Origin: Bin127 sp965221625 | Lineage (GTDB): Bacteria > Chloroflexota > Dehalococcoidia > Lucifugimonadales > Lucifugimonadaceae | DNA length: 64,000 nt | Assembly (NCBI GenBank): GCA_965221625.1 | Contig: OZ244903.1 | Coordinates: forward strand, 930,001-994,000 | Reading direction: 5' to 3' | Part shown: in pieces, positions 26,599 through 37,657 of the stretch | Numbering within the stretch: position 1 is the stretch's first letter | How the letters are laid out: every line of letters begins with the position of its first letter | Program-made: the position numbers and the translations under genes | The notes under the pieces: generated by a model | Database searches by the model: none | Seen by the model: only the letters and a program-made list of their open reading frames with translations | Told to the model about the DNA's origin: nothing

Positions 26599-27516
26599 AT
26601 GTCTATGTTGGTTCGAACTCTTTCGTCCGTGCTGCTACTCTCAATCGCCGTTGGCGCGATCGCCTGCGGATCGGTTGAGATCGAGGAAGCGGCGCAAGTC
26701 GCATCCACCCGAGTTCCCACTCCCACACCAGTCGCCGACGTGCAGTCAATGCCGACGCCGACTGCGATGACTACCGCGCCCGATCCCACTTCGAAGCCTT
26801 CAACGAGTGCCCACGACGCATCATCCGAACTGTCGGTTTCGCTCACCTCGGATCAAGATATGCCGTTCCCCTACGACACCGTGGTCTTGACCGCGCATGT
26901 CGACGGCGTCCCGGATGGTGCAGACGTACGTTACGCCTGGGAAGAGTTGGTCGACGGTGATTGGGTGGTCTTGGTTAACGAGACGTCTACACTTTCGATC
27001 GAATCTGAAGAGATAGACATCCGCAGGTACAAAGTTACAGTCGAGGCCGACGGTGCGATGGCGACCGCAGAGCTCGACGTCATTTGGGGAGAAACCGGAA
27101 TTTACTTCGAGGTGTGGGGTGCACTTGAAGACAAGCTGGAGGTCGAGGATTCATATGTCGAAGCCGAGACCAACATGCTCAAGTGCATCAAAGAGGTCGC
27201 GGCATCGAATCCAGATATCGATCTCGACAATCGACCGCCGATCGACGAAGTCTATCTCGGAGGTTACCGCGGTGCAATGGTTGCAGTTATCGACGGATGT
27301 GATGCCGAAACCGGTTACTTCGCAGCCGTGCATGAAGCAGTGTCATCGAATATCGCTGAGTTAAGGGAAGCGAACCCGTTGTACGACGAGTGGATGAACA
27401 CTGAGTTCGGAGCACTCTACGCGCTTCAGACGGGTGCACCAAAGTACGTCAAAGAGACCTTGGGCATTGTGGCGGAGCAATGGGAGTTGGAACACGGTGC
27501 AGGCGCGGCCGAGTGA
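26599..27516 (+). CDS. Putative lipoprotein with Ig-like domain, unknown function
   Basis: Protein of 305 aa. The signal peptide ends at lipobox VGAIAC (Cys about residue 23). A Thr/Pro-rich linker (STRVPTPTPVADV) is followed by a beta-sandwich-like domain of about 90 residues resembling PKD/Ig repeats (VVLTAHVDGVPDGADVRYAW; YKVTVEADGAMATAELDV). The C-terminal helical domain of about 130 residues has two Cys (MLKCIKE, IDGCDAE) that could form a disulfide. I do not recognise the C-terminal domain. ATG 26599 is preceded at 8 bases by AGGA; an upstream ATG at 26539 has no site. It is the last gene before the 16S gene and may belong to the receptor operon above. Confidence 0.6.
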   Translation: MSMLVRTLSSVLLLSIAVGAIACGSVEIEEAAQVASTRVPTPTPVADVQSMPTPTAMTTAPDPTSKPSTSAHDASSELSVSLTSDQDMPFPYDTVVLTAHVDGVPDGADVRYAWEELVDGDWVVLVNETSTLSIESEEIDIRRYKVTVEADGAMATAELDVIWGETGIYFEVWGALEDKLEVEDSYVEAETNMLKCIKEVAASNPDIDLDNRPPIDEVYLGGYRGAMVAVIDGCDAETGYFAAVHEAVSSNIAELREANPLYDEWMNTEFGALYALQTGAPKYVKETLGIVAEQWELEHGAGAAE

Positions 27517-27656
27517 GGGTTTGCGTCTCGGTCTGTGCAAGTAGCAGGTTAGGCTTCCCCCTTTGCCCGCGTCGCCGGGGTAACTGCCCGCGCAGCGGAT
27601 TTGCGTTAGGAAGCAGCGGAGTTGCGGTGAGAAAAGGGGAGAAGTCACGGTGGCGG

Positions 27657-27688
27657 TTGTTATTGGGGGTTGCTGTGTGATGTATAAT
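27657..27688 (+). promoter_or_regulatory. Candidate 16S rRNA promoter
   Basis: A perfect TATAAT (27683-27688) lies about 90 bases upstream of the mature 16S 5' end. The -35 region is poor: TTGTTA at 27657 would need a 20-base spacer, and nothing better is seen at 16-18 bases. The -10 match and position make it the best candidate. Confidence 0.4.
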
Positions 27689-27776
27689 TTCGGGTTACCC
27701 GTTGGGAGAATCGTGAAATCGACACTTCTGCGGGTGGCATCTTTACAGTTGAATAGCGGAAAGAACAGACGTCAGT

Positions 27777-29605
<1,829 letters not shown>

Positions 29606-29640
29606 AAGCGCAGGACAACGAGTCCCGCGCTTTTTCATTT
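29606..29640 (+). terminator. Rho-independent terminator after 16S
   Basis: A stem of nine positions with one mismatch (29608-29616 GCGCAGGAC with 29622-29630) and a 5-base loop is followed by TTTTTCATTT. The adjacent AA upstream can extend pairing into the T-run. It ends the 16S transcript. Confidence 0.8.
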
Positions 29641-29802
29641 CTGCGACTACTTCAATCAACCGGCAAGTCGCTTCGTACCCTTCGCACGATCCGTCCCAAT
29701 CGCCCCAAACGCCCCAATCGCCCTAAAAGCCATAGTCGCCTCGTTAGCCTTACAATCAACCGACAACTTCTTTCAGCCACTCGACACTCCCAAGCCGACA
29801 GC

Positions 29803-30189
29803 GTGCCAGCCTTAAGGAAAGCGACCGTCCGGTCGATACTCCTCTGCATCGCCCTTCTGACGCTCCTCGCGTGCTCTACGACCGACGACCGCGCATCTAG
29901 CGAAGTCTCAGGACACGACGCCTTCGTCAACCGCTGCTCTGCCTGTCACGGCTTCGACGCCCAAGGCACCACGTCAGGACCGCCGTTGGTGCACCGACTC
30001 TACGAGATCGGACATCATCCCGACTTCTCATTTCGCAACGCCGTTAAGAACGGCGTAACCTCCCACCACTGGGAGTTCGGCGACATGCCAGCAATCCCCG
30101 ACGTCCCCGACGCCGAAGTCGAAGCCATCATCTGCCACGTCCGCGACCTCCAACGCAGCAACGGCATCAACGCCGGCACCCCCTGCTGA
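29803..30189 (+). CDS. Small c-type cytochrome lipoprotein
   Basis: Protein of 128 aa. The signal peptide ends at a lipobox (LLAC, Cys24), so it is probably membrane-anchored outside the cell membrane. One haem-attachment motif CSACH is at residues 45-49, and DMPAIPDV (Met95) is the likely sixth ligand. The overall cytochrome c fold length is normal (about 90 residues after the anchor). The PPLVH and MPAIPDVPDAEVEAIICHVR segments resemble class I cytochromes c of the CcoP/SoxX type. It would carry electrons to or from a respiratory complex not encoded here. The start is GTG 29803; no strong ribosome-binding site is seen. It stands alone. Confidence 0.85.
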   Translation: MPALRKATVRSILLCIALLTLLACSTTDDRASSEVSGHDAFVNRCSACHGFDAQGTTSGPPLVHRLYEIGHHPDFSFRNAVKNGVTSHHWEFGDMPAIPDVPDAEVEAIICHVRDLQRSNGINAGTPC

Positions 30190-30275
30190 CCGGTGCCATA
30201 GGCACCTGACAACGTCCGACCGGCATCACAACCCACATTAGGTAAAAGGTCGGACAGGTCGACAGCACCCAACAC

Positions 30276-30418
30276 CGCTACTCCCCAAAGGAATCCCGCT
30301 ATGCGGGTTCAAGGTCAACTAGGCAAACTCGCCACCAAAAGCGCTACTCCCCAAAAGAAACCCCACTATGTGGGCGCTATGCGGGTTATGTGGGCTATGC
30401 GGGGTAGAAGTAGTAATG
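30276..30418. repeat. Short hairpin repeats between cytochrome and dehydratase genes
   Basis: Two copies of a unit reading CGCTACTCCCCAAA followed by GAA and a small hairpin occur at 30276-30307 and 30342-30374. In the first copy the hairpin is CCCGC-TAT-GCGGG, in the second CCCAC-TAT-GTGGG: the arms differ between copies but stay complementary. Further CTATGCGGG/TATGTGGG fragments follow to 30418. Such compensatory change implies that the hairpin itself is kept. Confidence 0.6.
30353..30374 (-). terminator. Candidate terminator of the dehydratase gene
   Basis: Read on the minus strand, CCCAC-ATA-GTGGG is followed by GTTTCTTTT. It lies about 20 bases past the stop of the enolase-superfamily gene. 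The stem is only five pairs, so the call is moderate. Confidence 0.5.
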
Positions 30419-31627
30419 TCGACGTTGCGGGACTGTGGGGTCTGGGGCGTAGCGATGTTGCCACTTCGGTAGCTCGTTCGCATAGCGTTCCTCGGCGCGT
30501 GAGATCGCATCCTCGTCGATCTCGACCCCCAAACCCGGACCTTCCGGCACCTTCAACGCACCGTCCTCATAGACAAACGGCTTCGTGATGATGTCCTCCG
30601 ACGGCGGCAACAGCTTCGTATACGCCGAATCCACCGGCCAGATGAAGTTTGGAGTTGCCGTCACGAGATGCAGCTGAGCCGCCGTGGCAATACCCGTCTC
30701 ACCCGGCGAAGAGTGGCAGGATACCTTCAGACCACCCGCCTCCGCGATCGCCGCGCAGCGTTGCGTCTCGAGAAAGCCGCCGTTAATCACCAGATCGAGA
30801 TGCACCACGTCGCAAGCGCGGTGCATGATCAACTCCAGAATCTGCTCCTTCGTCGTCCGTGCCGGACCGTCGCACAAAATCGGAATCGTCGTGCTGCGCT
30901 TAACCTCCGCAAGTGCACGGACACTCGAAGAATCGACCGGCTCTTCGACGTGGGAGGGGTCGTACTGCTCCATCTTCCGCAGCATGCGCACCGCTTCCAG
31001 CTGCGAGTACGAGCCGTTGCAGTCGAAGCCAATCTCGATGCGATCACCCGCCGCCTCGCGGGCAGCAGCGACACACTCAATGTCCAACCCCGGATTGATG
31101 CCAATCTTGATCTTGAACGCCTTGAAGCCGAGCTTGATCGCACCTTTTACCTCCTCCGCCACCTGATCCGGCGATTTGAAACCCATCCAGTAGCGTGCTT
31201 CCACGCGTTCGCGGTACTTGCCACCGATCAGCTTGTAGATCGGCTGGTTGGCTGCTTTGCCCACGATGTCCCACAGTGCTTGATCAATCGAACCCGTGAT
31301 GTTGAGAGCCGGCGACGCGCTAGTGTCGAGTAGATGACCAATCTTGTCCGTTACCCGACCCGTCAGGTTCATGCCGCGCTCGATCGAGTTGATATCGTGC
31401 GGGTCTCTGCCGATCAGCCTCTCCTTGATGCTCTCGAATGCCCGTCGGTCGCCGCCGGCACCGATACTCGTCTCCCCGATGCCCGTAATGCCCGCATCAG
31501 TATCGACGAAGATGATCGTCTTAATCGCCGCAAAGCGCGCACCGTACCACATTGAAACCGGCTCATGCCGACCCAACGCAGACAACGGAATGCACACATT
31601 CCGCGTACGAATATCAGTAATCTTCAT
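30395..31627 (-). CDS. Enolase-superfamily (mandelate racemase/muconate lactonizing) enzyme, probable sugar-acid dehydratase
   Basis: Cytoplasmic Mg-dependent enzyme of 410 aa. The N-terminal capping domain is residues 1-130 and the barrel domain follows. K-x-K base pair FKIKIG has Lys172 and Lys174. Metal ligands are Asp202 (GFDCNG), Glu228 or 229 (VEEPV) and Asp253 (LCDGP). His305 (SCHSSPGETG) is the general base on the opposite face. This residue set fits acid-sugar dehydratases or racemases that abstract a proton alpha to a carboxylate; the exact substrate is not readable. The third metal ligand is Asp, where many relatives have Glu. ATG 31627 is preferred over a TTG 12 bases upstream. 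It stands alone, with no sugar-acid pathway neighbours. Confidence 0.85.
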   Translation of the reverse strand: MKITDIRTRNVCIPLSALGRHEPVSMWYGARFAAIKTIIFVDTDAGITGIGETSIGAGGDRRAFESIKERLIGRDPHDINSIERGMNLTGRVTDKIGHLLDTSASPALNITGSIDQALWDIVGKAANQPIYKLIGGKYRERVEARYWMGFKSPDQVAEEVKGAIKLGFKAFKIKIGINPGLDIECVAAAREAAGDRIEIGFDCNGSYSQLEAVRMLRKMEQYDPSHVEEPVDSSSVRALAEVKRSTTIPILCDGPARTTKEQILELIMHRACDVVHLDLVINGGFLETQRCAAIAEAGGLKVSCHSSPGETGIATAAQLHLVTATPNFIWPVDSAYTKLLPPSEDIITKPFVYEDGALKVPEGPGLGVEIDEDAISRAEERYANELPKWQHRYAPDPTVPQRRHYYFYPA

Positions 31628-31930
31628 TCGGTCGCCCAAGTCCCATTACGACATTTCTTTTCGCGGCATTTGGGGGATGTCGTTTGAGCTCGATCTGTCC
31701 CTGAGTGAAGGTCGCCCAGCGACATTGCTAATGAATAATTCTCAGAATCTACCGCGCGTCAGCGGGGCATCCTCGAAGAAGTCTACCAAAGGCACCGTCG
31801 TGCTTGATCTGAATTCGCAACAGCATCACCGTCGACAACGGGCGACGGCGCCGATAGCCCACCATCAATGAAAAGGGGGCATCAACGCCTTGATGGGTAC
31901 CTGGCCCACCGCGCAGTAACCCCTCCAAAG
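31628..31930. other. Intergenic region downstream of the giant surface protein
   Basis: About 300 bases between the stop of the 1908-aa surface protein and the dehydratase start. Apart from a degenerate GGGCGACGGCGCC element near 31840, related to the repeat at 31935-32001, nothing recognisable is present. Confidence 0.45.
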
Positions 31931-34900
31931 TTACGGGCGACAGCCCCGATAGCCCCCAAAGTAACGGGCGACAGCCCATCCAGAGTAAAGGGCGACAGCC
32001 CCTAGGACGAGGGTTAGCAGAATGATGACGTTCGACGGGGCGGTGCCGCCGGTGTCTGGCGTCAACGGGTCGACGTCGGAGGTTGGCGGGGCAGTGGGGA
32101 TGCCGCGCGTGCCGACTGCGATCATCGCTGGGAGCTGGCTCAGTGTAGCGCAGGCGTGCAACGCTTCACCAGATATCGACACCGTAGTCGACAGAATCGT
32201 CATCCCGCCGTCCTCCGCGAGCGATACCGCGTCGACTTCCGAGATGTTCGACCTCAAGACGTCCGGCAACGGCACGCATACCGTCGCTCCCGGTTCTTCA
32301 AGCAGGTAGTCCGAGACCGCGCTGCCCGACGCATCAACCGCCGAGACGTGATACGTCGATCCGGCTAGCGTGTAGCGTTGCGGAGTGTCGTTCTCTTCGT
32401 CGGTTGAGATCGCCTCGCCCTCGACGATACGGATGCCAATCAGCTCGCCGTTCGGCACCGCGCCCGGTTCTACGCCGATGCTGAATCCTTCGCCATCGAA
32501 GCTGCCGCCCTCTTCCGGTGTGAAGACTGCGTACTGCTCGCCGTCGTCGTCAGAGAGCAGCGACGGTATGGCACCCGACGGGTTGACCGGTGCCGCTTGT
32601 TCCGGCGTCGCTGCCGACGCCCGTTGCACTCGCACCGAGAACTCTGCAGTACAGTCCGCCGCATCGAATTCGATCTCGCTCCTGCTCTCGCAGTAGTCGC
32701 TGCTCAACGACGCGGCAATCGTGTAGTGCCCAGGTGTCGACGGTGCGGTGTAGACGATCGAACGTCCATTGCCGGCGAGTTGCCGTGATCCAGTCTCGCC
32801 ATTCTTCGTTTCACTCCACGTGAACACCACGCCAGAGTCCGCCGGTATCTCCCACGGCTCGTCCTGCAGACCGATCACCTTCAGTCGGAATCTCACCTCT
32901 TCGCCCGGCGACATCGTGATCTCGCCAAACACCGGCTCGATGTAGCGGATGTACGCTTCCGTCGAGCGTTGGAGGATTTCGATTATGAACTCTGCCGATT
33001 CGATGCGGTCTCCGTCGCGGTCTGTGACGACGTACGTGTAAGTTATTGTTGACGCTGCCTTTGGTGTGCCAGAGATGATGCCAGTGTCTTCGTCGATCGT
33101 GAGGCCGCTGTTCTCGGGTAGTTCCGGATCAAGGCTGTATTTCAACGGTTCGTTGCCGCCACGTACCGCAGGCGGTCGGGATTCCGGCACTCTCAGTCCT
33201 ACCCGGAAAGTCTTCGGCGCGACCGTGGTCGACACGAACCGCGGTTGCTCGTCCTCTTCAACGGTGATGTGCAACGTGAGCGTGTCCTGATCAGGTGAAT
33301 CGTGCGAAACACCAACAGCATCGGTCACGGTGTACGTGTACGTCGTCGTCCCTAGTTCAGTGAACGTACCCGTAATGTTGGGAGGATTCGCGTCTGCGTT
33401 GAACACCACGCCAGCCGGCAATGCTTCATCGCCGGTGATTGCGTACGTGAGGTCTGGGTCTCCGCCTCTCGCTTCCGGTGGTTGCAGCACAACCGCTTTG
33501 CCCTGCGTGGCACGCAGCGTGAAACTTGAGCTCGTAAATTGCGGCAACTTGTTCGATTCAGCTCTGATGATGAACTGGGTTGAACCCTTAACGTCCTTTG
33601 GTCCCTCCGCCGTGTAGGTGTAGACCTTGGCGTTGTACGAATTCGGGGTCATGCCCGAGATGGTCCGCGTGTTGGCGTCGAAGCTGAGGCCCGTGGGCAG
33701 ATTTGGGCTAAGCGTGTAGGTGTAAGGAGCCGTTCCGCCGGAGGCTGCTGGCAGTTGCAAGTTAGGTATCGTTTGCCCGGGTGGGAAGAATTGGTTCTGG
33801 ACGGTACCTAACGCCAGTTTCGCGTAGATCTGGAACTTGAGGATGGGATACCCATGATCGCGATTCGACGGGTTCGCCCGGTAGGCGTAGGTAACCGAGG
33901 TCAATGGATCCAAAGGGGTTCCTTGAAGGAACTGTTCGCCAGTAGTTACATTGTGTCCGATGGCAATCCCACGGGGCAACGTCGGGTCGCCGTTGGGCAA
34001 AGCGTTGCTGATAGTGCCGTCCTTGTAGAGGATTCGGGTAACACCGGGGTCATTCTCCAGCGAGCAGGACCCTTCTGGAAGGGCCAGGTCATGCCTTTGG
34101 ACCCGCTCGTCCACCGTGTAGACCAAGTCGTCGATGGTTTGGGTTCCAAAGGTGCAGCCGAACACGGTGACATTAGGAGTTACTTGCACCGTTTCGCCAT
34201 AGTCCCCGGTAGTTGCGGCCCGATAGACGAAACTCTTAGTAGCCACCGCTTGCTCGGAGGCACCACTAAGCCGCCTCGTTTGGGGGTCGAAGCTCAAACC
34301 TTCAGGCATGCCCGCGAGTGTGTACTCGATCGTCCCAATGCCACCGCTGGCCGCTGGCAATTGCAGATCTACCGGAGTGTTCACGAAGAACGTTTGATCA
34401 GAGAGCGTCTCGTCAAAGGCCAGTGGCGTCTTGACCGTGATCTTGAACTTAAGCTCGGCAGATTCCGCATTTATGGTGTCGCCGTCCGTGACCCTCCACG
34501 TGAACTCCGTCTCGTTGGAACTCGCCATCGGCGTCCCCGAGATTGTCCTGGTATTGGCATCCCAATTGAGACCTTGGGGCAGAACCGGATTCCCATCGCT
34601 ATGCGGAGACAGCAGGTACGTCAACGTGCCGTTGCCGCCGGTGGGCGTTGGCAACACAAGGTCGTTTATCTTCTTGCCCTGCACGTAAACCTGGTCGGAA
34701 ACGGTCTTGCCCTCGAACGATGGTGCCGAATCGGCGAACGTGATGTGGACCTGGTTGGATATCAAGCCGACTTGGTCGCCGTCCTCGTCCACCGCGCGAA
34801 CCCGCATGAACCACGTCTCGCCATTATCCATTTCGCGGAAACGGGTGCTGATTGAATTGCGGCCAATGCCTTGGTCATCTTGGTTCAAAAATGCCGTCCA

Positions 34901-37657
34901 CGGGCCGATACTGGTCTGAGTCTGTGTGTAGGCCCACTGCCACTTGAACCCGCCTTGATTGTCATCGCCCCTGGTCCAACGCAGGTCGAGCGATGGGGTA
35001 TCAGGGTGGCTAGCCTCGCTGGCCGTCAGCCACAGATAGCTGTGCGGCTGGGCACCCAGATCGTCGCCCTCGGCGGCGAACTCCGCCGACGTGGCTACGC
35101 CGTCACCGTCCCAGTCCACCTTGATCTCCGGGTAGGTGTGACCCTTGTCGTCGCGGAAGTCCCAGACGTTTGTGCTCCAACCGCTATACACGCCGCGCCG
35201 GTCGTCCTCCGTGGCCAGGCGCATGTCCTGGTCGTTCTTGTGGCTCCCGTACGTCCGGTTGGGGATGCTGGTACGTTGAATCTCGTAGTAGCTGTTGTGA
35301 ATGTCGAACTTGGGATCAGCACCGCCGTGGCTCGGAGGGTGTAGATAGCCGGGACCCTGTCCTCGGTAGCCCACTATTCCTTGGGTGACTCCCGGAAGAG
35401 TACCAGCTCCAGTTGTTTGGTCCTTCGTCCTGCCGACGCCGTAGCTGTCGTACAGTTGCAGCTTGGTGCCGTTGTTGACGAACCCCACCATGACGCCGAC
35501 GTTGCACCATTCCTCGCCCCCGGATATGCCGCTGTCGTAGCTGACGTTGCCAGTGGAGTAGGAGTCCTCAATCTTCATCTGGTTGCCTGTGGCGTTGGAC
35601 CGCCAATCCGTGTGATAGGCATGGCCCACCAAGCCGCCCGCGTAGCAGAAGTGCCGATGGTGGGTATTACGCGTGCCGTTGTTGCCGCGGTTAGTCACGT
35701 CGCCGGTGGCGTAGCTCTTGCTGACCAGCGTGCCGCGGCCGTTCAGAACGCCGGCCAAACCGCCGACTGCGACGTTCTCGCCAATTGCCGCGCGTTCTTT
35801 GACGTTGACGTCGCCGCTGGCGTAGCTGCCGATGATGTTGCCCCACGTGTTGTATCCCACCAGTCCGCCACCCATGCTGGTGCCATCCACCTCCACGTAA
35901 CCCCTGGCATAGCTATTGACGATCTGGCCATTATCCCGCCCGTCTTCGCCGCCGCTCACCTTGTGGTTGACGCCCGCCAAGCCACCGACGATGCCCGGCC
36001 CCCGCACATCGACGTTGGCACCGCTGCCGATGATCCTGCCTCGGTTGTATCCCACCAGGCCGCCCATCGAGGCGTTGTTCATGTGAGCGTTGAGCTCATC
36101 CCAAAACCGATAGCCATCTCCTTCTTTAAGGCTAACGTTGTGATAGGTGCTCTTCAGGTGCAGGTTGAAGGCACCATCGCGGTGAACGCGCCCACTGGCG
36201 GTGCTGTTCTCGACGCGTCCCCGATTCTCGGACACCAGCGCGCCGATGGGCCGACCACCCCACTTAGTCACATCGCTGTCGGTACTAGTGGTCGCTCCGA
36301 CGACGTTGACGTTGGTCAGGTGGACGTTGCGAACCACCCCACTCTCACCGACGATGCCGAACAGGCCGGCCTCCAATTTGGTGCCGTCACTGCTAACGCT
36401 ATCCCTCTCACCGTTATATCTGCCACGAATCAGATTCTTGATCGTGTGACCATTGCCATCAAAGATCGCCGTGAAGTGCAGACCGGGCACGTAGGGGCGA
36501 CCTGACGCCTTAGTGTCCACCGTGCCACCACCCAATGAACGCCAACCATTGACCTGACCATCGTTGTGCTCGGGTACGCCGTTTCCATCCTCGTCAAAGT
36601 CGAGGTCTTCGGTCAGCTCGTAGCCGATGCAGCCGCTGTCCGGGCAGCCCATGTTGAGGGGCGCGCGGAGGAACACTCCCACGATCCATTTACCCTCGTT
36701 CCCCGGGTTCGGGTCGGGTAGCCCCATATATTGGTCTGAAGAGGTGGACAAACCATCTCCATCCAGGTCGAGTCGGATGGCGTTCAGCTGCGCCAGGTTA
36801 CTAATTTCGATCAGGCCGTCGTCGTCGGTGTCATAGTCAGTGAAAGACGGATCGACAACATTGCGGAGATAAACCGTGTCTGATTCTGGGCCTTTGACAC
36901 CGCCGCCGGGGCCGTTGACCCCCCGCACTTTAACGTAGTACCGCTTATTGTCCTTTAACTCAAGATCGTCGTCTGACCCATCGGCGAAGGTGTGCCTATC
37001 TGTGGCCCCATTGCTGTTGGGCACCGTCTTCCAGCCATTGCTGGAGAAGCTTGTACTTTCCGAAAGATTGTATTCGTAGCCGTTAACATGCTCAACGCCG
37101 CCCCAGCCCAGGATCATCGTACCGTCCCGCGCCTGCCCCCCGGCGTATGGCTTGGTGGGTATGGTGGCGGTGATCGACAGCGTGAAGTCCACTTTGATGC
37201 TGTTGGGCGGATTGGCGTTGTCCGTGGCCACCCACTCGTAGACAGTCTCGGCCATGTAGTTTTTGAATGCCTCGGAACTTGCTCTCAGCCTGGCGCCACA
37301 ATCGGCGTCAAACCACCAGTTGGGGTCGTCCGACAGGAGCACGGTCGGGTCTGACTTCAGCTGCATCCTGTGGGTGATGTTGTTTGCCTTGCAATCCTTT
37401 GCGCCAGCGATATATTCGCTGACACTGCCCCGCCCCTGCTGAAAGGCAAAACCAAAAAAGTCCGGTTTGCTAGGATCGTTGGGGTCTGGCCATGTCCGGT
37501 GGTCGGTGTTCCACTGTAGGTGCGAACTCGCCTCGCTCGGTTCAGCAACCCAGAGCGTCGACGTCAGCACCAAAGCGAAGACGCCGAGTGCCGCCAACAG
37601 CCGCAACTTGCCAAAAGCGTTGAAACTAGCTTTGAGACTAGAGAAAGTTCCACTCAT
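31931..37657 (-). CDS. Giant modular surface protein, array member 1 (1908 aa)
   Basis: Secreted, probably membrane- or wall-anchored multidomain protein. Order by eye: signal peptide (1-44); unique region; FN3-like domain (~145-265); a calcium-loop-like DYDTDDDGLIEISNLAQLNA (~273); a long region of GLUG-like repeats (~390-800; SYASGDV, GGLVGYN, SYATGDV); another FN3-like stretch; six putative Ig/cadherin-like (He_PIG) units (~1020-1530; repeated LP-AASGG, GLSFD-TRTISG, YTYTVTD); the array-common Ig-like domain (YIRYIEPVFGEITMSPGE); a ZU5-like domain (FTPEEGGSFDGEGF, PGAVPNGELIGIRI); PDTGG; and a terminal helix. The C-terminal block is the most diverged of the six members, and its tail ends in GGYRGCRP instead of a basic cluster. 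Likely roles are adhesion or matrix binding; this is inference. Confidence 0.8.
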   Translation of the reverse strand: MSGTFSSLKASFNAFGKLRLLAALGVFALVLTSTLWVAEPSEASSHLQWNTDHRTWPDPNDPSKPDFFGFAFQQGRGSVSEYIAGAKDCKANNITHRMQLKSDPTVLLSDDPNWWFDADCGARLRASSEAFKNYMAETVYEWVATDNANPPNSIKVDFTLSITATIPTKPYAGGQARDGTMILGWGGVEHVNGYEYNLSESTSFSSNGWKTVPNSNGATDRHTFADGSDDDLELKDNKRYYVKVRGVNGPGGGVKGPESDTVYLRNVVDPSFTDYDTDDDGLIEISNLAQLNAIRLDLDGDGLSTSSDQYMGLPDPNPGNEGKWIVGVFLRAPLNMGCPDSGCIGYELTEDLDFDEDGNGVPEHNDGQVNGWRSLGGGTVDTKASGRPYVPGLHFTAIFDGNGHTIKNLIRGRYNGERDSVSSDGTKLEAGLFGIVGESGVVRNVHLTNVNVVGATTSTDSDVTKWGGRPIGALVSENRGRVENSTASGRVHRDGAFNLHLKSTYHNVSLKEGDGYRFWDELNAHMNNASMGGLVGYNRGRIIGSGANVDVRGPGIVGGLAGVNHKVSGGEDGRDNGQIVNSYARGYVEVDGTSMGGGLVGYNTWGNIIGSYASGDVNVKERAAIGENVAVGGLAGVLNGRGTLVSKSYATGDVTNRGNNGTRNTHHRHFCYAGGLVGHAYHTDWRSNATGNQMKIEDSYSTGNVSYDSGISGGEEWCNVGVMVGFVNNGTKLQLYDSYGVGRTKDQTTGAGTLPGVTQGIVGYRGQGPGYLHPPSHGGADPKFDIHNSYYEIQRTSIPNRTYGSHKNDQDMRLATEDDRRGVYSGWSTNVWDFRDDKGHTYPEIKVDWDGDGVATSAEFAAEGDDLGAQPHSYLWLTASEASHPDTPSLDLRWTRGDDNQGGFKWQWAYTQTQTSIGPWTAFLNQDDQGIGRNSISTRFREMDNGETWFMRVRAVDEDGDQVGLISNQVHITFADSAPSFEGKTVSDQVYVQGKKINDLVLPTPTGGNGTLTYLLSPHSDGNPVLPQGLNWDANTRTISGTPMASSNETEFTWRVTDGDTINAESAELKFKITVKTPLAFDETLSDQTFFVNTPVDLQLPAASGGIGTIEYTLAGMPEGLSFDPQTRRLSGASEQAVATKSFVYRAATTGDYGETVQVTPNVTVFGCTFGTQTIDDLVYTVDERVQRHDLALPEGSCSLENDPGVTRILYKDGTISNALPNGDPTLPRGIAIGHNVTTGEQFLQGTPLDPLTSVTYAYRANPSNRDHGYPILKFQIYAKLALGTVQNQFFPPGQTIPNLQLPAASGGTAPYTYTLSPNLPTGLSFDANTRTISGMTPNSYNAKVYTYTAEGPKDVKGSTQFIIRAESNKLPQFTSSSFTLRATQGKAVVLQPPEARGGDPDLTYAITGDEALPAGVVFNADANPPNITGTFTELGTTTYTYTVTDAVGVSHDSPDQDTLTLHITVEEDEQPRFVSTTVAPKTFRVGLRVPESRPPAVRGGNEPLKYSLDPELPENSGLTIDEDTGIISGTPKAASTITYTYVVTDRDGDRIESAEFIIEILQRSTEAYIRYIEPVFGEITMSPGEEVRFRLKVIGLQDEPWEIPADSGVVFTWSETKNGETGSRQLAGNGRSIVYTAPSTPGHYTIAASLSSDYCESRSEIEFDAADCTAEFSVRVQRASAATPEQAAPVNPSGAIPSLLSDDDGEQYAVFTPEEGGSFDGEGFSIGVEPGAVPNGELIGIRIVEGEAISTDEENDTPQRYTLAGSTYHVSAVDASGSAVSDYLLEEPGATVCVPLPDVLRSNISEVDAVSLAEDGGMTILSTTVSISGEALHACATLSQLPAMIAVGTRGIPTAPPTSDVDPLTPDTGGTAPSNVIILLTLVLGAVALYSGWAVARYFGGYRGCRP
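31935..32001 (-). repeat. Three GGGCTGTCGCCC repeats at the 3' end of the giant gene
   Basis: The 12-mer GGGCGACAGCCC (plus strand) occurs at 31935-31946, 31966-31977 and 31990-32001, with partly conserved flanks (CC-AAAGT-AC). Each copy is itself a small hairpin (GGGC-GACA-GCCC). The repeats encode the last residues of the giant protein, so the C-terminal tail after the membrane helix appears to be rewritten by repeat expansion. Confidence 0.65.

Noticed and set aside
35381..36505. Plus-strand open frame of 374 codons, and similar ones opposite the array genes
   Set aside because: Antisense to the GLUG-like region of the giant gene, with composition typical of a shadow frame in high-GC DNA.
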